Shown: positions 32,054-45,061 of the stretch, in pieces
Layout of the letters: the number at the start of each line of letters is the position of its first letter
Numbering within the stretch: position 1 is the first letter of the stretch
NCBI GenBank assembly: GCA_020809705.1
Contig: CP085830.1
Location: 558,001 to 622,000, forward strand
Source: Calonectria ilicicola
Lineage: Eukaryota; Ascomycota; Sordariomycetes; Hypocreales; Nectriaceae
Reading direction: 5' to 3'
Length of the DNA: 64,000 nucleotides
The notes under the pieces: generated by a model
Databases searched by the model: none
Seen by the model: the letters and a program-made list of their open reading frames with translations, nothing else
What the model was told of the DNA's origin: nothing
Program-made: the position numbers and the translations under genes

Positions 32054-35000
32054 GATGAACAAATGGGTATTGAGAGAGTTGAAAATCAAACTTTTGTGTT
32101 TTGGCTGAGAGAGCTGAGAGAGTGAGAAAGGAGATGTTGTTTTGGACTGGAGAGCAAGAAGGAAATCGGATTATGACCTGCTACGACGGTCACTTATATA
32201 CTTGAACAACTCGAGGTTGACCCACCATCGCCATTTGTTGCGATGTCCTCAATACCCGCGCTATGATGTCTCTCAACAACATTGAGCCATTGCGGAGCAC
32301 ACCGAGACGGGGAGTCTCGGGTCTCCAAGGCTGAGTGAAGCACACATGAGTTCTCACGCCATCGTACGGCAGAGAGGTGCCGCCATTTGCACGTGGGTGA
32401 TCGAGCTTCACAAGCACGCCAGGGTGTTTTCTCACCCCGTATTTTCGTTTAATGGGGCTTTCTATGTCTGCAGGTACCAGTACACGGCGGAGAGGGTGGT
32501 CCTTCAAGGCTCCTACGCCATTCATGGAGGCTACGTGACATGAGGAATGGCAGTGTAACCCATGCAGTTGATCTCGCCTTGAATCAATCAATCAATCAAA
32601 TCAACTCAGATCGTCTCCAACAGCCCTGTCCTGTAAGTGGGGCCGGGCCGTCCCGTAAGTCAATGGCTCGAATCCTAACAACCAACCGGAGTTTTAGGGG
32701 TCGTGTCTTGGCAAGGGGTCCGCTTACAGAATACCAGGCAGTGAACCACTTTTATGTCTTACATGGCGAGGAGGTAACCCTCCGGCTGATGGGATTCTTC
32801 ATCCATGTGAAGTATTGGTTTCACAATGTATTAGGCGTTTAAATGCTACAATGATGTCACATTCACTTGGGTTTCTATTCTCACGATACATTGTGAGTTG
32901 GTGTCTAGCGGAGGAAATTAAATTAAAGACCTCGAAAACTATATTTGCTTTTCCCTCTCTCTTATTTTTTTACCCTGATAAAACCACTCCTCTTTGAAAT
33001 GCGAGGTATATATTTTGCTTGTTTTGGACTAGACAATCATTTCCAGAAAGAGAAGTGCAAAGTGTATTGTACCAAAAAATACCCCAGCCACATTCGTTGG
33101 CATTCGAAATTGATATCTCCTCGGAGCTTCGGCAGCATGCATACGAACCATGACTGCGACGGCATGCATATGCAAATTGCTTTTGCGCTCTGTCTCTCCA
33201 GTGACAAGGGGATGGCGTGTCTGCAAAGGATCTACACAAGTCCAGGGTCAGAAAGCTTAGCCTTCGATTTTGCATCTTGTAAACACACCTTTTTGGAGTG
33301 TTATTGTGGGCTGGGAGGCGAATACAATGCAGATGCAACCCATCTTGCAGCCGCAAGCATCCTTGCCAATGATACCAGCACACTCCTCCCGCGAATACCC
33401 CGTGCAACCCCGGCACTATTGGTTTTTTAACCCGTTGCAGATATGAAACCACACCACTGTGGGGCCCAAAAGGCGGCGCAGAAACGCGAATTGGCCATAT
33501 GGCCTGCTCCATTTTAACAGAGATGCCGGCGGAGTGTGCCGCAAAATCAATTGATCAAGAATTAGCTCCGGCACAGCAAGTTATTCCCAGGGCCCCGGTG
33601 TGTTCTAGCCCGTCTGTTATCACCGAAACCACCTGCTTCGGCGTATCCCGACAGCGTGGCTCGACACTCGCTATGCCAGCCCAATCAAAATGCGAGGAAT
33701 ACAGACAGAGGCATGAACGCAACTGCGGCGAGCTCAATAGAGAAATGGCCCAACTTAGAGTTTTCTTCAAACTATTACTCCGCCTTTTGCCACATGGTAA
33801 GTACGCCGACGAGGGATTCAGACCGATCCGGCAGGCATGCTGAAGCAAAGCAGAGGAATCGAGGATGCCGAAGGAATAAGCAGGCTGTACAAGTAGCTTT
33901 CGGGAATCGATCGCTAATGAAAACCCAATCGCAATTGTACATGTTGGTTCAGTAAAGATGGATTGAAGCACACGAGACTTTGATTTTGACTAGTATTCTT
34001 GCCCAAATACCACCATAGTGAAGATCTTTACCCAAAGATGCAATATACGCGTTTGAATGAGGCGCTGCGAAATGTCTTGCGTGAATCCGGGCCCCTCTTC
34101 CCTAGTTACTCGTCATATTGCGGCCGTCCGGGTGCGCCCTTCTCTTGTGTGACCCGTTCGTTCTGAACCCCCGGGCCTGGACCTGGTCTGGGGTAACATG
34201 GATTGCACGGCATTCAAGTCCCTTGGCGATGCGCGTGTAGGGCCCAACAGAATTTCAACCCTTTTGAGATCTGAGGGTCTGATTACGTCAATATACGTGA
34301 ATGATTGCATATGCAATGCGTGGGACATAGTGATCAATTACACATCCAAACTACGTTCCCCTTAACTGATATTTGACATGCTGGGTCTCGGTCAAGGAGT
34401 TGTGGACTGGAAGATAGCACGAGCAGCAATTGGCACACTAGATAGGCTAGAACTAGATTGATTCAGCCTGCCAAGGCCGGATTTCCCGGCGTCGGCCCCC
34501 GCGTGCCGGCCCTATTAACGGCGAAGCCGCGTGTGTGTGGGCCACGCGCATCACCCGGGACGGATCGGACGTGTGGAAGGTTGGCAAATCTTTCGGCCGA
34601 CGCATTATTTCCATATTCAGTACAGTCTAGTGTCGGGTTATTTATCCGACCCCGTCAAGTAAGTCTTGGTAATTTAGCCACCTAACCGTTTTGATGTTGA
34701 ATCCTTAGCCGCCTGGGTACTCCCCCCACCATTCCCGTCGCATTCCACCCACGCGGCTAATGCAATGGCACTTTCATCCTGAACATCCTGCTACTCGGGC
34801 CGTTGAAAAGCCGTTAATGATGTTGATCAGGATGTCACTCAGCATAATCCGATTATGGTTGGGTCGCAGTGGGTGGATTTAGTTACGTATCCATTTCCAG
34901 CCGCAAGACAGCTGAAGACTTCGATCAGGGGTCTTGTACAACCAATGACGGGGCCTGAAAGTCCGGTGTGCTGCTTCATTGGCACGTGTCAAATATCTGG

Positions 35001-37995
35001 AGAAATCTCAGATCCATGGCACGTGCCCGTCTCTATTCCAAGCTGCAGTTGCAGATTGGAGCGATAGGCCGAATCCAAGGTTGACGATGCCTTCACGCAA
35101 CTAGAGCGCAAATTTTTCATCAACAAACTAGGTTAAACTTCCCTATAGTGACTAGCCAACAGGGCTGTGGAAAAAGAAAGAAAAAGTAAAAATCACTCCT
35201 TGACATGTCAAATCGCCACCGAGAGCCGAGATTGCGCCAGGTAGTTGCACATGCTTCCCATCGAGCATCGATGTGGCTCGCTAGCTGGCAGGCAACAGCT
35301 GTCAGGACTCTTGGCTCGCATTTTCCAACGAACCAAACGCAGCCACTTCCAGCCCCACGTTTTTGCGACGCTGAGATCGCATCCTCCACATTGCGGTTCC
35401 GCTGTTCTGTGGGTTTCTGGTGGAGCTGCAGGGGAGTGTGAAGAGTGAAGAGTGAGGAGGGAGGAGTAGGTAGGTAGGTAAACAGGTGACTGGAGAAATG
35501 GAAAGTTACAATAGTGACATAGAAGCAGAAAATAAGGTCATTTGCGGCGCAGTGTATAGACAGTTGCGACTGACAGGCCATTCTTTTGCGAATGTGTATG
35601 TGCTTCTTTACGCTAGCTCCAATAGTAATGACAGAAGACTATTCTAGACGTGGCGGTGGGTTTCTTCTACTCCTAGTATCCATTTGTTACAGACACACCT
35701 GTGCTGTCCTTCTCTTCGGATTCCCCAAAATAAACAATGAGCCTCCGGCGCGTACATTACCCGGAGGGACATAGTGGAGGAATCACGGGATTTGCAGGCC
35801 ACGTAGGGACCAAGAAGAGACTGTGGAGGAGAGGGTCGGCAAAGTTAAAGTTTATCTATCGACAAGGATTGGCTCCTTTCACTATCAGATACACCCGCCA
35901 AGCTCGCTTGGCGATCAGCCAAAAATGATGGTTGTCAGGATCAAGAAAGTATTTTTATACTTTGCTGGCGCGATGGTTCATCCAAACCGTTAGATATATT
36001 CCCATGTTGGTTCATAGCTGTGAAGAACTGGTACAATGGAAAATTGCGTATAGGCTGTAGAACAAAGACAACCCAATGCGGTATTTTACACGTCACAATC
36101 TTGTCCTTTTTAGAGCCGGGATGACCGTTGCAAATTATTTCGTAATCACCGAGGCGCCTTCGTAACTCCTAACCCTTTTAGAAAAGCGGGAGTCTGATCT
36201 TCGGACCCGAAACGACCGCTTACTGATTTCCGATTGCTTACTACTTTGGAGGTTAATGTAGCACCGCCGTCGCTCAACATGCCTGGATGCCCCGCTGCCA
36301 CGCTAGCTTCCGAGAATGCTTCATTGAACCCCTGCCATATCATCGAGTCATTGCGGTTCGCAAGCCCCATCTCTCATAGCCTTTCTGTTAATCATGTCAA
36401 GTGGAATGTGTGCATTATCTGACTCGGGTTTCGAATTTCTCAAGTAGTCATGGGGGCAACACTGCTGAGGCATTATGGCCTGAGACATTTTGTTTAGTCG
36501 CTATCGGTTTTCTCGCTTTCCGTCGGAGTTCGCCGCCATGAGGCCTATGCGGTGAGACGACATGGGCCATTTCGCCCCAGCCCCTAGCCATTCCCGCTGG
36601 CAGGATTTCAGCCTGGGCGGCTACGGCTTGTACGCTGAGGCACCGTCGATCATAACCTGCCGCCGGCACGAATACCCGGGGTAACGGCTGAATGGAAGAG
36701 CCCGTATTCGGCACCGTTCAGCACCACTCAAACGACCAGTTCAAACTTACTGAGGAAGAGGACCAAATGAAACATGACCATTGAGAGCTTCCTGTCAATC
36801 AAAATAAAATAAACTCAAGCCTGAATTTAATTGTCAAATTAGCAATAATATTATCGAAAATCAAAATATATGGTTTTTATTAATTTTAATGCTGTGCTTA
36901 ACAATGATGGATATTGTTGTCAGCGTGAAATAAATATTAAAAATTGAGTTTCTCTCAGATCTTATTTATCAATGAAAAATACGTACCCATAGCTTCTGTC
37001 AAGTCAGATGTGCAACAGTTTGTTTCTTCCCGACAAGAGGTCCAGGGTAGGGGCCACATTTCCGATTAACACGAAGCTGACGCATAGTCAACGTATGAAA
37101 CGACAACGAATCAGGCTGAGATTGTGAATAGGTATTCTCAAGAAAAGTAATACAAGATATTCAGAAAGAAATTAGTAAGATGTGATATGATCGCAACTCG
37201 ACCTAGCAGACCACCAAGTAGTTAATTTAGTCAAGTACAAACTCCATTCCGCGAGGGGATGAGAGCGGCGGATGATGATTAGAGTCTGCGATATAAGAAA
37301 TGAGGGATTTAATCGACTTTGGGATATATTAATATGTCTTTTAATCTAATATTTGCTAGTAAGTTATAGGATTTAGGTGGCTATGTTCTGGTTATGAAAT
37401 TGAGAGCATAATTGAGATACGCTGTGATATGGAGTGACCAGTGTGCACGCGACCGAGAGATAAACAAATGCGTTGTGAGAAGCAAGTAGATTTATCTAAT
37501 TACGTACAAATAGGCCATAAAGACTTTAGTTGAACCATTGCCATGATTCTTCATGAAGATGCGATCAACATGGCAGAGTTTGGAAAAGCCCCTTTGCTTT
37601 AGCGTCATAACCATGTAGGCGCCTTTACGAAGAAAAACCGCATCGAATCGAATGGGCTTTCTACATTCAACGACTAATTTCGCCGAGTGATATGACTGTC
37701 CCTATGAAATAAGATTGGAATCAGTAAGACAGTGAGGACAAAAATCTCGCCTCTGAAATACAGAGTACATGGAACGAATAAGCGATGCATTGTGTGATGG
37801 GATTTTTAACCACATACAGCATGGCACTATTGATTTGAAATGTTTTCCATTGCCGGTTAAGTGTATCTGGATGATTATTCTCTTCTTGCTTGTAGTCCAC
37901 GGGCCAGAATTTCTCGGCTGGTCGCTGCTTGTATCGCCCACCAATCTTGCGAACTAAGTTCACATGGCCATTATCTGCGAGTGCTGGTACTGTTA
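32054..37995. other. Gene desert, about 5.9 kb
   Basis: No supported gene. 32054-32200 is the promoter of the FAD enzyme, with CT-rich leader. A CAAT tetranucleotide repeat lies at about 32583-32600 and a GTAG/GGTA repeat at about 35465-35482. 36770-37400 is clearly AT-rich. Open frames up to 180 codons (32970-33512, minus) have the composition of random sequence. Degraded transposon remains are possible but I could not recognise any. Confidence 0.45.
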
Positions 37996-38136
37996 TTAAC
38001 GTTTGACCTTTATCGTGTGATATGCGCAATTCCCACATGGCAAATGGCCGTCATTGAGACACTGAGGAGTCGTATTTATATTCCAATCAGAATAACAGCA
38101 ACAGCATCTCCACATTGTTAGGTATTTTGAGCCCAT
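37996..38136 (-). pseudogene. Small Cys-rich zinc-finger-like protein or gene remnant, 46 residues
   Basis: The short product contains WRCCCCYSDWN followed by a C...H..C..C run (QCLNDGHLPCGNCAYHT). A 'WxCCxC...P.C..(C/G)H..C..C' arrangement is found at the C-terminus of many uncharacterised fungal proteins and probably binds zinc. Here it stands alone, so it may be the last exon of a larger gene that has decayed. No good promoter or upstream exon was found. Confidence 0.35.
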
Positions 38137-38983
38137 CGGCAAATGAATATGGTCAAATTTCGAAGGTGAAAAATTCAAGTGACGATTCGATACTGAATAG
38201 ATGATCAACTATCGCTCGGGTTAAATTAAGGTCAAGGTCAAAGTGAAGTCAGAACATACGATAACAGAGGCTACCTGGACATTACCAAGCCTTGGCCGCA
38301 GTCAATGAGTGCTGAATCAGCTTGGATGAGCGGACAGTATGCGATATTTCTATGAGCTATGGCTGCGCTTGCTGGGCTGAATTTGGAATGAGGGTTGAAA
38401 TCCCAATGACCAAGGAGTAATAAAAGTTATGTGGTTAGCCTTTTTCCGTTCGAGGCCAAGAAGCGGGGGAGCAGCCTGTTTTCGGAACAATCGTCTTCCG
38501 GCCTCCCATTTACCTGGCGATTCAACCAACCAGCTGCTTCATTTGCGTTCTCGTGAGGCGTTTTCTGATGACAGCATACTTGTTTAGTCATCGACCATAA
38601 AATCCATCTAATTGGTCGTCCTCTTATGCAGTGTCCTTTTGAACGTCAGCTGCGCCGAGAAAAGTACACTGCATGGGCCTATCACAATCAATGTCCGTTT
38701 ATCTGCAGTGTCCTTTCACGCCACCAAAGGCTCGACTGTGCCTAATCCTGCCCCACTTAATTGGCGCTTTGCTGCACATTTGTTGTGGCCATTCACTTTG
38801 TCTTATTTATGATATCTAGGCAGCCACCTTTGACATCAATTATCCAGAACCTTTGCCATAGATTTAGGCTTCTTTGTATATATTTCTAAACCGTGTCTCA
38901 AAACACCGGTTACCTATTCCTTGACCACAACGAGTGGATTCGCCCATCATCTCTTCTTTCAATAACCACTCATTTATTTGTTG
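38137..38983. other. Intergenic, promoter side of the Clr5-ankyrin gene
   Basis: No gene supported. Confidence 0.4.
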
Positions 38984-41900
38984 ATGAGTTCCTCAGTTAA
39001 AAAATTTGAAGATTGGGAACCTTATCGAGATGAGATTGCCGAATTATATTTCGACAAAAAGAGGACGCTCAATGAGGTTCAACAGCACATGGAAAAAAAG
39101 CATGGGTTTCGTGCGACGTAAGTGATTCCAGGCTTCACATACATAAGCAAGCAACTAAGTGAAGGAAATTTTAGGCAGCGGCAGTATAAATACTTGCTTA
39201 ATAAGAAGAACTCGGGAAGATCAAAGTATAAATCCCGCCGGGGATCTTCTAGATGCCACGATGGCGACCAGAAGCTTTGCTTAAGCAGTAAGGGTTCCAA
39301 TGCACAAGGTATATGGTTACTGATGCTGTAATGGGAAGAGGGGGGCCCTAAATTTTTCCTAGTATCACTCCCAAACAAGAAAGATGAAGATTCCGCGAGT
39401 CTTGATGTGCCCTCAGAACTTTTGTCGCGCCATGACTATGGATCCATCCAAGTACTTATTCGACAAACTCTCCTACAGGGAATACCCGAACCTGGACGTG
39501 ACATAATGGGGTTTATAGGTAGGTTAGATATCATATCTTCAAATTTCGAAGCTAAAGTGGTGGTGAACTTAGAAGATCCGTCCTTTCCTTTGAGCAGCCA
39601 ACCTCGGAGTCCACCAACCTTGGGAAATTTGGAACAATATGGCAGCCCGAGGTCTCTTTCCTATTTGTGGAATTTCGAGTCTTTGATTTCGATATTAGCA
39701 TCCGAGAATCTTGAGCCAGTTCGCCGAAAGATACCCGGGTTTCCCAACAATACAAATGATTTACAGTGTTGCTCTAGGGCAGACCTGTTGAATATGGCTG
39801 TGAGTGTTATTATTAACGGCCTCAGCGCTTTTTGCTACGATTTAATAGCTTGGTTTACGGACGATCACCAAAATGAACTCCTAGCGAGACTATTGAATAT
39901 AAAGAGTGATCGACTTTTATCATTTACCTTTAATCTTATTACTGCAATCGGCATTCGCGAATTCCTTGCACACAAGGAAAATGATCGCCAATACCAGCTT
40001 CAATATTCATCAAAGGCTACGCATGCTGCTCGTCTTGGATTTTTGGCTCTGGCACAAGAAATCAAGGGACAATATTCGCGATTCAACTTTTCAAAGCTGT
40101 TGCATACAATTGGGTCGTTGGACCTTCCAGATATTGTTGAACAATTGCTGCAAGCAACATCTATAAAAGATTCAGATGCACTTCATTTCGCTTTCTATTC
40201 TGAGAAATGGGAAGTTGCGAAGATCTTGTGGAGCCACGGGCATCATTTGCAGAAATTGATTGATCGACTTTGGTTCACTGGCCATCCTAGGGATATAAGA
40301 AGAGTAGCACAACTCTTTGAAATATTTTTGTCTCAATTGCAGATCCATGATGAAGACAAAGGCGCGTTTGATAGATCAGTCGATGGCACAGACCCATTCA
40401 CGCTTGGTGAGACAATATCCTTGTATTCAACAAGTTTGGCTGTGATGCTCGAACCGTGGATTCTCGATCCACTTAGTATCAGGATCTGCCAGGGTCTCTC
40501 TATTTCGTCTGATACCCAATCTTGCCTCTCTAATGAGGCTGATGAACTCCGCCTGCTGATGGCTGTCAGATTGAATGATGAAGACTTGGTGAGAGTTCTA
40601 TTGCAATCGGGAGTGAACCCGAATTGTCCCAACTTACATGTCCCTGATGGTATGATGAGTTCTTCAGAACTTAGCCTTCTTAACAAACTCAAAAACCGAT
40701 CTAAAATAGCGTTTTTGAATCGCTCATTCATAACCCTAGAAGATGATTTGATTCAAAGTTTACCCTACTTCCCATTAACCTGGGCGCTGGTCCGGCATAA
40801 TGTTGCTACTTCAACATTGTTGTTGAATTTTAATGCGCATTTATCTGAAGAAATGCTTGGAATTGTGTTTGAATGGGTGTTAGAAGAGTACAACTTCGTC
40901 CGAACATTGCTTCCTATCCTCTTGCAGCCGCATTTGATGAGACTATATACCAAACACCATCGTCTAGGTCTTGCAATTCTGAGCGACGACTTGAATATCT
41001 TGGCAGATATGGATCTATCAAATATGGATATTCATAGCCCCATCTCTATATCCTATCAAAGAACGCCAGTGACTATATTTACATTTGCTCTAGCATTTTG
41101 TAGACTACAAGTCGTTGAGTTTCTTTGGGATAAAACGGATCACAAATTCATCCATGAACAACCAAACTCGGGCGCTTTCGAAATGACCCAGCTATTAAGC
41201 ACTGCATCGCGTCATCTTTTCCCTGAACTCAAGTCCAAGATGTGTTTTCTTTTAAGACAAGGGGCCTGCTTAAACAGGCCCTGTGATATAAATGGATTTT
41301 GTGAGACTGATAACACCCCACTTCAGGAGCTTTTGAGTCAGCCCCACATGGACAACAGCAATGGCATTTTGAAAATCGTTGAGTTTCTTGTATTAAAAGG
41401 AGCAGACGTGAATGCATCATTGTCAACTGGGCCTACACCTCTTCAGTTAGCCGCCTCTCATCGTCGCTTCGACGTCGTCAAACGTCTTGTCGAATTGAAT
41501 GCTGATGTTGACCTTGTTCGAGGTTTGAGTGAAATGGGAGTAAGTGGTTTGCATAAAACATGATCTGCTAACTAGGAGACAAGTCGTGCTAACGGCTAAA
41601 ATAACCAATAGGACCCTGTTTTGTCTGTATTGGGTCATGCATGCCTAGCTTGTAACTTCGACATGATTCGTTTCCTTGTCGATAATGGAGCAAACGTTAA
41701 CGTCAGAAGTACACATCACAACAATACTCCTTTGCACCATGCCTGCAGCGTCTTATCGCCTAGCATCAAGATTGTACGATATCTAATCGAGCACGGAGCA
41801 GATGTTAACGCTGCATCCACCAGACATACCGTACTTCAGGACGCTTGTCAGAATGGGTTTTTCCATGCCGTTCTTCTACTCCTTGAAAAGGGGGCCAATA

Positions 41901-42115
41901 TTGACGCGGCATGTGGACCAGAAGGATTGGGTACCGCCATTGAGATAGCGGCATTTAGGGGACATTTTGACGTCGTGAGATTGCTTGTCAACGCCGGGGC
42001 TGAAAGGAACATCACTGAAAACCGGTTTGCACGAGCTATAAGACTGGCCGGATCACAAGTCCATGTTGTTGAATATTTAGAAGGTGTGAGATTTAAGCAT
42101 TCGGACATTCTCTGA
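38984..42115 (+). CDS. Clr5-domain ankyrin-repeat protein
   Basis: Four exons: 38984-39117, 39175-39308, 39363-41539, 41612-42115; introns 54-72 nt, donors GTAAGT, GTATAT, GTAAGT. The product is 982 residues. Residues 8-60 form a Clr5 domain (DWEPYRDEIAELYFDKKRTL, then EVQQHMEKKHGFRAT and QRQYKYLL), a fungal N-terminal module thought to be DNA- or chromatin-linked after S. pombe Clr5. A long helical middle region follows. At least six ankyrin repeats occupy the last 300 residues (for example ADVNASLSTGPTPLQLAASH, GANVNVRSTHHNNTPLHHAC, GADVNAASTRHTVLQDACQN). No frame breaks. Such proteins are numerous and variable in filamentous fungi; function is mostly unknown. Confidence 0.88.
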
Positions 42116-42828
42116 ATATTTATAAGTGTTGTCTATAAATAACACTTCATTAATCTACTACCTCTCACCCGATGACCGAATGTCTCGTGTATTGTTGAAT
42201 TCCCGTTCCAATCGTCGAGTAAAAAGTGAATCGAACGAAACGGCGGAAATTCGGGACAATGATATCGCGACGCGCTTCGTACGTCTCGCGCCGTGTTCGG
42301 ATCCAGAAGCAAATGGGTTCGCGAAGAATCAAAAGTCAATATGACCCGAGAAATGAACCTAACAGCATGCGAGTGACAAGTGCTGAGATTCTTCTCCCTC
42401 GCCCAAATTGTAGAACATGACTTGAGCTTGTCTTGGAGGGTTTGTTGAGCATTGAGGGAATCCACTGGATGGCTAAGGTGAGGGCCAAACACCATGAGAT
42501 GATGTGACAATGAAAGCCCGGCGATGAAAAAGTCTAGGTGAAAAGTTCCCGCTAGCCATGATTCGGGTGATGATACTGCTGAGCTATCACAAAGCAACTG
42601 CTGTTGGTATACCAATATGGCAGTCGCGCAATCGACTGTACTCTAGAATGAGGCAGGATATTGTGTAGGCGCGTTAGGTTCATGGGCAAACTTCCTATGA
42701 AGATTAAGTAGCAATCGTTTGATAAAAATATGCAATTGAATTTACTCCCAACCAACTTGTCCATGATGGATAGAGGCTGAATCGTCGCAATTTGTATTCA
42801 GGCGTGATTTAGCTTTTTGGAATGTCTA
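42116..42828. other. Intergenic
   Basis: No supported gene between the Clr5-ankyrin gene and the decayed regulator. It may contain the lost C-terminal coding part of that regulator. Confidence 0.4.
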
Positions 42829-44165
42829 CTAAACCTTTTCATTCAACCTGACAGCATCTTCGTACGAAAGATCAGCTGAATTTGTAGCAGCCACAACCTC
42901 AAATGCTAAGGATATAACTCCGTGAAGGGGGATTCGGAATGTCGCTGGAGTCCGAGCAGACAAATCATATACTGCAAAAGGGCTTTTGTATGCTGGAACT
43001 AGGCAGTTCAAGTCGGTATTGCTTGGCGATGCACATGTGAACTGTTTAGGATCCCACATGATTGATTTGGCATTGAGTACCGAGTGATGCAAGTATAGAT
43101 ACAACACATTGATCCAAAGCGAGCGTTGTATCTCGGCTTCAAGTGGAGGCAAGGCAGACTAAGTGGCCTCTTCATGTAATCCCATGCTCATGGCAAGCCG
43201 AAGAGTCATGCCAGCCAAGTGCCATGAAGAGTCTCCTTGGGAGCAAGATAAGCTATGAGTTTGCTTTGCCACAATGATCAGACAGAATGTTCGGATCGCA
43301 TCTATATCTGGCTGGAACATGAAACTTGCACGATGAAGATACACTTGGGTTTTCTCGAGAAAAAGGGTGGGTAATTTTGTTCGAGAGGACAATGATGCTT
43401 GTTCAACCGCATTAAGAGAGCAGGAGCCGAGAAATAGAATCATGAATAATTGGGCCATCCAGCCGTTACTTATTTGCTTAGGATCATTGAAATACAATCG
43501 CACATCCATGTCAAATGTTGGTACATGAACCAAGCTGAAACACTTTTTGACAGTCTGCAAATATTGACGAATAAAACAAGGAAGTTCCGGCTCATCTGGC
43601 ATCGATTCGTGAAAGTTCTGAGAACCAAGACTTTCTTTAAACGGATAACTTGGCGGAATCAAATCCTTTGTTTCCAGGTGATCGTTATGTGTGGAAGTAT
43701 TGCCGCAATCGTTGGGACCGTTGTCATGATCCTGGAGTAGCACATAAACACGATCGAGGATATTGGTCCAATCAGTACTGGAATAATATTTAGACTTCCA
43801 GGGATGACCAATGTTTTGGCTTGGTCTCTTGTTTTTGCCGTTTGAGCTTTGGTGATGATTTGGATCTTGTTGCACGCATTCTGCCTGAGCATTGGCACAT
43901 CTTGTACAAGGTTTTGGCGGTCACAACGAACTTTCAGTTGTTGACACTGTGCAAATGTGTGCTTGGCTCGTTTAATATTTCTCAATCGTTGAATGTTATG
44001 TTTATCCGGACGGCGTTGATTCGGAATCTCCGAGGATTGGGATGGTATGGAGACGGATGTCTCGCGTCCAAGAGGGCTGAGTGGGCTATTGAGTGTGCGT
44101 AAGCTGCTAGTCCCGACACAATGAATTACTATACGAACCTGGGAGAGCTTTTTTGCAGTCCCGTG
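42829..44165 (-). pseudogene. Zn2Cys6 transcription factor, decayed
   Basis: The zinc cluster can be read at about 43960-43880 but is broken twice. The first cysteine is replaced by Phe (HTFAQCQQLKVRCDR), and a one-base deletion at about 43917 shifts the frame before PCTRCANAQAEC. In the second frame, 43875-43159 encodes a linker and the start of the Fungal_trans region (FSLVHVPTFDMDVRLYFNDP, WHLAGMTLRLAMSMGLHEEA). An in-frame TAG at 43159-43161 follows, and the same frame continues after it as PPLEAEIQRSLWINVLYLYL down to 42829. A normal member would go on for several hundred residues. No ATG was found in the first frame, so the 5' end is uncertain. Three independent lesions make function very unlikely. 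Confidence 0.8.
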
Positions 44166-45061
44166 TCATAATCGCAAGTACCACCTCGATTTTCGCAGCG
44201 GCGTTACGCTGGTTTCCCCTTATCACAGCTTTTCTTCAGCAATCGACAAGGATGGCACCCTGAGGTGTGAGTATACCGCGTCTTTGCACCAACCATAAGA
44301 TTGGGCTATTCGATACGAAGAATCTGCCGCGCGTTATCAGAATGGTGTTACGATGATGAAAACGGACAAAAGGAGGGATTCGTTCAAGGGATGGCCGTTC
44401 GTCAGTTCTACGAGGATGGGTCTTCTTGCATTGGGGCAGGGGCCTTTGAAAAGAGTAGGATTCTTTGCAACGGCATTTTGGGCCTTCCAGATGAAGATAT
44501 TGATGAGTGGACTGCCAAGGCCATTCCTTGGAAATAAGGAGAAATCACCAGGGGTCTGACTAGATATAAAAATATCGTACAACAATAGTTTACTTGATCG
44601 TGTCATTTTTACTTCTACTTCATTTGAATGGTAGGTGCGAGAATCTTGAATTAGTGGAGCTCTGCCAGAGCAGGACGACGTCAGCGTGTCCTATAACCCG
44701 GCCACCGCCACCTGGTTCGAAGTATTTGCTCTCCGACTCCCAGTCAGGTGGCTTAAAAGAGGCGAGGGCACAAACTGATCACACTGTCAGCTTAGATGAA
44801 GCCAGAGCATCATAGACTGTGGGGGGTGGGTCTTGACATGGTGCAGGGGCTAGTCTGCGGGGTATTGAGATCCGACAGGGAATTTGCAACCGCCAACATC
44901 TTGAAAAATCCAGCGAGATTTGCTGCCTAACTTTTGGCTCTGTGGCTTCTCTTTGAAGGGTCGAAAGCTCTGTCTTGGTCGCAACTTGCAACCGTGCATA
45001 TAGCGCCAGTTCCAGTGCTTACATCTCAACCAAACATCATTGCACCTACGCACACGCTCCC
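44166..45061. other. Divergent region between two decayed regulators
   Basis: No convincing gene. A 78-codon frame at 44301-44537 (plus) has somewhat protein-like composition but no recognisable motif. Confidence 0.35.

Noticed and set aside
32970..33512. 180-codon open frame, minus strand
   Set aside because: Product is rich in Cys, His, Arg and Ser without domain pattern; no promoter or splice support.
33499..33843. 114-codon open frame, plus strand
   Set aside because: No motif and overlaps an equally long antisense frame; typical of non-coding DNA.
35120..35581. 153-codon open frame, minus strand
   Set aside because: Composition reflects a purine/pyrimidine-rich stretch with short repeats; no protein features.
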